Source: Stratiolaelaps scimitus (lineage: Eukaryota > Arthropoda > Arachnida > Mesostigmata > Laelapidae). From it: a stretch of DNA of 64,000 bases. The notes under the pieces were generated by a model, which was not told where the DNA came from, ran no database searches, and saw nothing but the letters and a program-made list of their open reading frames with translations. This document shows positions 58,115 through 64,000 of the stretch, piece by piece. The position numbers and the translations under genes were made by a program. The first letter of the stretch is position 1. Each line of letters starts with the position of its first letter. The stretch covers positions 496,001 through 560,000 of the forward strand of contig JABWDB010000035.1 in assembly GCA_019614645.1 (NCBI GenBank). Reading direction: 5' to 3'.

Positions 58115-58399
58115 AGTGCGTATCATCAATGTGAGCAATCTGTTTTAGCGGCAAGGAACAAGCATCCAAAGTTCACAAAGCGCGAATAGATCGTGGCGCT
58201 AAGCGTGTTGCTGCCGTCAGATAATCTGTAATCGACGGTTGCTGCTCGGCTAGTCTTCATGGCACATATATAATAGTTAGTTGGCTGTCTCCTATAGCCG
58301 AGATGTAGGCTCTCTCCTTGCGCACAGACTCATCAGTCACCAGGCGTCCTCTGACAACTAAATATGTGACTATGTCATCGTTAGCGCACATACGACGAT

Positions 58400-59120
58400 T
58401 CCATCTATGTTTGTCTATTATGCTGTCAGTTCGCCATCTTCGACGAGTGACTTTGGAGGTCTTCTCTTGCGTGTGAGCCTATGCACTCCGACTGCGTACG
58501 CGATCATAGTACTTGTAGGAGAAGTTGTCGTGGCAGCGAGCACTGCACATACATGACTGTGTAGGCTCTTCGTTGCCCTCGGTGGTTGTGGCCCGGGCGT
58601 CGCCGTGGCCGTGACTGAGCAGACGAGCCGCGGGCAGGCCAATGACTGAATGGATGCTCGAGCGGAGACATTGTGCGGACGACAACGTTGACGGATTGCA
58701 CAGGCGTGCAACCGGGCCTAGCTTGGCCTGGCATACACCAGGCCCGAGCCTCGAGTAGTCTAAGGTCCTCAGACGGGACTGTCGACGTCGTCGTCGCCGT
58801 CGCCGCCGCCGCTGACTCCACTTCTCAAACCGCCGGCGGCCCTGCAACTCGCAGAATCATTCGAGAAGCAGGGCGACTAAACCATCTTAACGCTCCCGAG
58901 GTTTCCCGTATATCGACATAACGGGCCAACCGCCCGCCGATCGGTAGTCGAGTGCTTCCATATTGACGAATGGCGGGCGTAGGCGCCGTTGATCCGGCAG
59001 CGGCGTCAGCGGCACTAGAATCCACTGATATGGTTCGGTTTGCTCGGGAAAGGTTCATCGGTAGCCGGCAAGCATGGCTGCAGTCATCCCTCACAAACTT
59101 CACTTCCATAACTTGCTTCT
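58400..59120. other. GC/CpG-rich block without recognised gene
   Basis: Open frames are long on both strands because of composition (for example GTCGTC/GCCGCC runs near 58785-58810). On the - strand an ATG at 59109 in the context CAAGTTATGGAA opens 94 codons without a family signature. It may be a regulatory or 5' region; this is unproven. Confidence 0.3.
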
Positions 59121-61079
59121 CCGTACCAACTACCTCGTATTATTAAATTCTCTACGAGTGAAATCAATGACGGGGCAGTAGAATGCGTGGTCGGCAAGGG
59201 CGGCCCCTGTCTGTGCTCACCCACGTGGCTCAGGTCTCCGACATACACACAACCACACAATAGCTAAGCAAACTCTTGCGACCATGAAAAAGTTGTGCAC
59301 GACAACATTTGAGAAAAGTTTTTTTTACGAGCAAAAAAACACACCCAGTTCCTTCGCCATACGGTCAGCACAATGCACCCGCCGTACGATAAAGGACACC
59401 GTTCGATGATCAAACTAACTCGTGTAGACTCCAACGCTCCAGCAGTGTACTCTGCTCATCACCAGCAACGAGGCGGCAGGTCCACGTCCCAGTCACCGTC
59501 GAAACCTGCGGGCTGCTCTGAACCTCTTACAGAGTCTGCTGCGAGATTCGAAGTACGCCGTCATTCCCAAAGGTAGGACAGCTGCTGCTGCTGCTGCTGC
59601 TACGCAGCATAGCTGCATGATTTGCAAATGAATAGCGCTTGCTAATCCCAGAGACTTGGCTGAGTCTGGCTACCTCCTGCCTTGCGTGGATGGATGTCAA
59701 TAACGCATTCTATGCCGCCTTGTGTGCGATCACTCAAAAGCCTCGGGCACTTCTCGATGAGGCGAACAGCCAAGACCAACATACATGGGGGGCGTAGGTA
59801 TATATGCTCTACTATTGGAACAGACTTTTACCATAAATTTAGACCCGTGGGCACACCGGCAGTGCAACGGTATTGTATGCCTCTTGGGTTGGGCGAAAAT
59901 TCCACTTGAAAATTGTCAGCCATACGCTTTCAGCAAAAATAATAGGAAATATAAAGGCTTGGTGAGCACATTCGATCTGTTTGTTACGGTTTTTTGCAGG
60001 CACTAATTGTGAATTAACTACTCAAGCAAGGGTCCGCCAACTCAACCGTACACCTGCATTTTAACGATACATATATATATATATATATGGTTATGATCAT
60101 ATTTGAAGGTTTGACAGCTGTATATAGTACTGGTGTCTTCTAGTATATTCATTTCATATTACAATACACTTATCGGACTGAAAGGGTATCACTGACTCTT
60201 GCCTTATCTACCTCAGGAATCATAGACACATATATATTTTCCTCTAGACAATAGGTATGTACAGCTCAGAAAGTTCGTCTTCTGGCTTCGATCGACCCCA
60301 CGATGTTCTTAGAGGGTGTCATTGGAGATGACTTCCCACTGAATGGATTCGTCGCAGACAGATGCATCGCCACAGACCAATTAATCAAGGAATCCGTCAT
60401 AGCTAATCACGATCGATATTCATAGAGCACAAAACACTTGCTTCAAACCGAACTCGATGGGAGGTCATAATTGTCTCCTCTTTCATGGCCCTCTTGCCAT
60501 TAATACGGAAATTTGCACAGCTGGCAACGGATCAGATTTGCATGCGTTATTAAGCACTGGCTTGGAAGAAAGAGCTTCATTCGACCAACAAACTATGGTT
60601 GACAGCGTTCTCAGTGACTGCCGCTATATATATATATATATATATATAAATATATATATATTTATATATATATTGGTCAATGAACGTAATTGCAGAGGCT
60701 ACAGGTATTGGCAACGATAACAGAGCTGGAACGAATTTGAAAGCCACATTTAATTGTTGATGACAGCAAATAATTTCAAATACAGTCCCTCGGGGAATGA
60801 GTACCTCTATGACTTGCAGCACGGTTAGCTCCGGTGAGCGAAAGTGCGATAAACCGCTGCTTCTTGAGCGTTATGAGCAAGGGGACATCGTCGCCGACTC
60901 GTTTGAAGGTTGTCCTCGTTTAGCCTGGCTGGTAATTTTCCATCTTCGTCCAGGGCGTTTTTCCTCTATCGTCGCAACTGTCTTTTCGCACGACTATCGC
61001 AACCGCTTCTACCGACTAGAAGCCGATTCCACTACGCTGGCCAAATTGTGAGGGCAGTGCTAACGTTCCGTATCCTCAC
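59121..61079. other. Gene-free stretch
   Basis: No gene recognised. It holds a CTG run at 59581-59603, (TA)n tracts at about 60069-60089 and 60625-60672, and otherwise unique-looking sequence. Confidence 0.45.
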
Positions 61080-62560
61080 ATGAAACAGATAGAGATAGCA
61101 CAATAGTCGGCGTGGAAACGGCCGATCCCAGCGGAAAGGTCGACCGCGCAGACGTACGGGGGAACTAAGGCGAAGCCAGAGGTGGGAGTGTGGCCGGACC
61201 CGCCAATGCCGAACCGCCACGGGGTAGCGGAATCAAAGGCTGGTGTGGAGCCACCGTTGGAGGTCAATTACTGCCACAGAGGGAACATGCTTTGCGCGTC
61301 GCAAGGAGTTGTCACCAGCTGTCACGGACAGTGTGACAGGCGCCCCTGCGTGCGTCTCGCTGCCCTAGGTGCCACTGGAAGGGCCACTGCCAGTCGGCCA
61401 CTGCCAGCAGCGAACACCGTGAGCCGACAGCAGGAGGCGGCTGAACTTGGTGGTACTACTGGTCGTGGTCCAGCGGTATCCGCCCAGCGAATCTGCCGAC
61501 CGGCGGTCTCTTCGTTCCGAAGGAGGAAACGAAGTGGAGGAAGATGCACAGAGGGGAAAATCGGCAAACCGGACAAACGAGAATGAAGCTCTGACGTAGG
61601 GGAAACGAAGCCGATACGCGTTCACTGTCCAGTTACACACGCAGGCGTGCATGCATGCAAACGGAGAGGCAAAGCCAGAGGCAAAGGCAGACGCGCAAGA
61701 AAAGGAAAGGAAACGCGAAGACAGACAGACGGGCGGGCGGGCGGCGCGCATTTCGAATGGTAATGGACGCTATGAAGGGTCAGAATGAGAGGGCGCAATC
61801 GCGTGCCATAGCTGAATAGGAGACGTGTGTCTGAGTGAATCTCGTTGGGGGAGGAGGAGGGCGCTTGGGGTGTTTGTATGTGGGGGGTGGGCGGGCGTGA
61901 CCATGTGACCACTGCTGCGACACAATGCCACTGGCAGAGTGGGCAGAAAGAAGCTGCGGGCTACTATTATATATATATATATATATATATCTAGGGTGAG
62001 GGTAAAGGCGAATATGGTAAAGGGAGGTTTTCGGTAAACGGGTGTGCCAGCGAGAAGAAAGCAGCGGTAGGAATGGCTAGCGACATGGGGGAAGGGCATA
62101 CGACTACGTGGAAGGCGGATGGGGACGATTCAGAGAGAAATGCTCAAGGAGAGTAGAACGGATTGCCCGATAGGACCGGGGAGTCCGAGGTCCTTCGCAG
62201 CTGCCTGTCCGAGCCCCTCCCAGGCACCGGTAGCGCCAGCAGTCCTTGCGGACGGCTGCGCTGGGGCCCGTGGAGCTGCACGAAATGAATAGAAAAGGAA
62301 AAGCAGAAATAAAATGAAGGACACAGTGCGGGAGAGATAGCGAGAAGATGGGAACGGTTGATATATATATATATAGAGAGAGAGGAGAGAGAGAGAGAGG
62401 CGGGGGAGGGAGCGAGATAAAATATAGGAAGAGAATAAAGGGGGTCATTGTGTGTTCGTCCGTCGCCGTCGATGGAAAGCGGATCGAGCAAATAGAGCAG
62501 GCAAATGGCGGGCGAACGAGAGCGACCGGACTGTAGAGCCTGGGTCAGCCACTGGGACCC
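61080..62560. other. Strand-asymmetric purine-rich block
   Basis: From about 61600 to 62520 the + strand is dominated by G and A (GGGGGAGGAGGAGGGCGC near 61848, GGAGAGAGAGAGAGAGGC near 62384), interrupted by (TA)n at about 61969-61991 and 62362-62373. 61080-61600 is CpG-rich. Open frames on both strands reflect composition; no domain is recognisable. Confidence 0.4.
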
Positions 62561-64000
62561 GGGGGCGGACGTAGTTGTGCGCCCGCCGTAGCAATGCGCA
62601 CCCGTGCGCCGTAATGGAGAGAGGTCTCGCTCCTCAATGCGGAGGAGTTCCGGAAGTTTCGGTTGTAAGATGGCAGGGGGATGAAATGGTCGTAATGATT
62701 AATCGCACACAAATTATTTTGTCGAATCGGACCCACAGCTACACGCTATACGTGGACGGAAAATAGCTCTTTGCTTTTATGTAGCAGTTTCGATCAGAGA
62801 GCGAATCTCATTTCGAATTTTATGTCTGCATATTTTAGTTTGATTTAGTCCTGTATAAAGTCTATTTTCATTAGAATCAAATTGAAACTCATGAGACAAA
62901 GCGCTCGGTGTGTGGCTTGACCAATTGTGCAACCCGATTACGAAAAGATAGATAATAATTGGCTGTTCGATGCGAACATAATTCAAATTATTATTGCTGT
63001 GGTCTGTGTCCTCGCGAGCACCCGAGTACCGGTGTAGTGAGTTGGCATCCGTCGAAATGCTATTGTGCTAGCCAAAATGCAAGTCACATTCTTAGCGTAA
63101 GATGAACTAATCTATTGGCTAGATGTTGATTTTTACTGTACACTTTGAGTACTTGCCTACGAGAGGAGCTGAACATTCCTTGGCAAGTCACGCATGCTGT
63201 ACTAAAGGTTTGAATGATACTCAGGCTAGACGCGATGAAAGCCCTATTCCTCCCCGGGAACTTAGGAACATCGATTTAGGCGACGCAAAGCTGCGTCAGT
63301 GAGCGCAGCATTTCGCTGTTGGAGAAATTCCATAATATAAAGGGCAGGTGCATCCTTTGTCCACATAACCGACGTAATGTGAGGGTATATTTAGGAAAAC
63401 CCATTAATTGCTCAAGGGAACAATAGTTTGTTGTCCTTCAGTTATAAAAGTAGTCGACAATTGTACCCGCTGAACGTGAAATACATCTAAGAACACCCTC
63501 CTCTATATACTCTTAAAGGAATATCTAGGGCAAGAAGGCCCCATCTCTCCAGTAAATATGCGTCGCGAAAAATCGAAATTGCCTTGCCCCTTTAGATGTG
63601 TCTATGTAGTTTGCTGAGGTCTCTCTTTACCTCAGCTTGTCGTTGTCTCTGATATCTCACGAAGGTGGCGAACGCAAAAACGCCACCTTGCGGTTCACAG
63701 ATATAGGTGAACGCTCGCTCTGACGAACTGTGATGATGAATCACTGTCAAATGTTTGAGGCGAATGTTCAAGCCGAGGATTATAGCAAAACGAAGAAGTG
63801 TACGACGCTACCGCGTACCGGATTTTGTCTTTTTCACGTTGCCAAAGGGGGGCATGAACTGAGGCGTTGCAGATGCGGGACATTGGAGCCTTTTCCTCCA
63901 ATAACAGCAATATTACATCCGAACACTGAGCGAATTGAAGCGAGCCTTAAAGACCACCTTCCGCGTTGCCACCACCGATCGCCGTGCACGTGACCAAGTC
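62561..64000. other. Gene-free stretch to the window end
   Basis: No gene recognised. It contains the hairpin pair at 63613-63689. The frame running to 63993 (+) is short and unassigned. Confidence 0.45.
63613..63689. repeat. Two adjacent perfect hairpins
   Basis: GCTGAGGT (63613-63620) and ACCTCAGC (63629-63636) form an 8-bp stem with an 8-base loop. AAGGTGGCG (63662-63670) and CGCCACCTT (63681-63689) form a 9-bp stem with a 10-base loop. They lie 25 bases apart. Confidence 0.75.

Noticed and set aside
61365..61751. 128-codon frame on the - strand
   Set aside because: The Ser/Ala/Phe-rich content simply reflects the purine-rich complementary strand. No domain and a competing + strand frame.
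1..64000. CRISPR arrays, bacterial operons or prophage
   Set aside because: No regularly spaced repeats and no bacterial gene organisation. Introns, microsatellites and eukaryotic transposons show this is a nuclear eukaryotic sequence.

Overview
The window is eukaryotic nuclear DNA. Protein-coding sequence is split by GT-AG introns, most of the length is non-coding, (TA)n microsatellites are abundant, and there are Tc1/mariner, non-LTR and SINE remnants. The one gene I recognise is an arthropod-type TRPC/TRP-gamma channel. A parasitiform mite or a tick would fit the mix, but the species cannot be fixed from this sequence alone.

Left part (1-15060): the 3' end of the TRPC-type channel gene on the + strand. 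Exon 1245-1507 carries the TRP box just after the S6 helix. Exon 4769-4914 carries the conserved coiled-coil segment. Exon 5563-7280 is one long, low-complexity cytoplasmic tail ending at a TAG. The pore and ankyrin exons must lie upstream of the window. The 3.3-kb intron holds an antisense, 5'-truncated non-LTR insertion with an 11-bp target duplication. The 0.65-kb intron holds a tandemly duplicated retroelement tail with (TTA)n tracts. Downstream, 7281 to about 15060 has no convincing gene. It is rich in simple repeats and ends at an AATAAA with a GT-rich stretch behind it, so a very long 3'UTR is possible.

Middle and right part (15061-64000): a repeat graveyard with no confidently recognised host gene. 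It holds two damaged Tc3-like transposons (25705-27331 and 40195-41700), two further copies of the retroelement C-terminal domain seen in the channel intron (18781-18975 +, 51750-52425 -), and another reverse-transcriptase C-terminus (31747-31910). It also holds many SINE-type insertions. Several of these are bounded by target-site duplications of 9-16 bp that can be read directly.

The most interesting signal is in the SINEs. Two subfamilies share a 3' hairpin next to the A-rich tail, AGCTGA-GGG-TCAGCT in one and GGCTGA-GAG-TCAGCC in the other. The outer pair differs in a compensatory way, as expected if an RNA stem-loop is recognised by a partner LINE. Very short insertions of the same tail (26 and 47 bp) are flanked by clean duplications. 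Unrecognised but protein-like reading frames lie on the - strand around 37136-37465 and 43080-44701. A CpG-richer stretch with good splice signals lies at 47940-48950.
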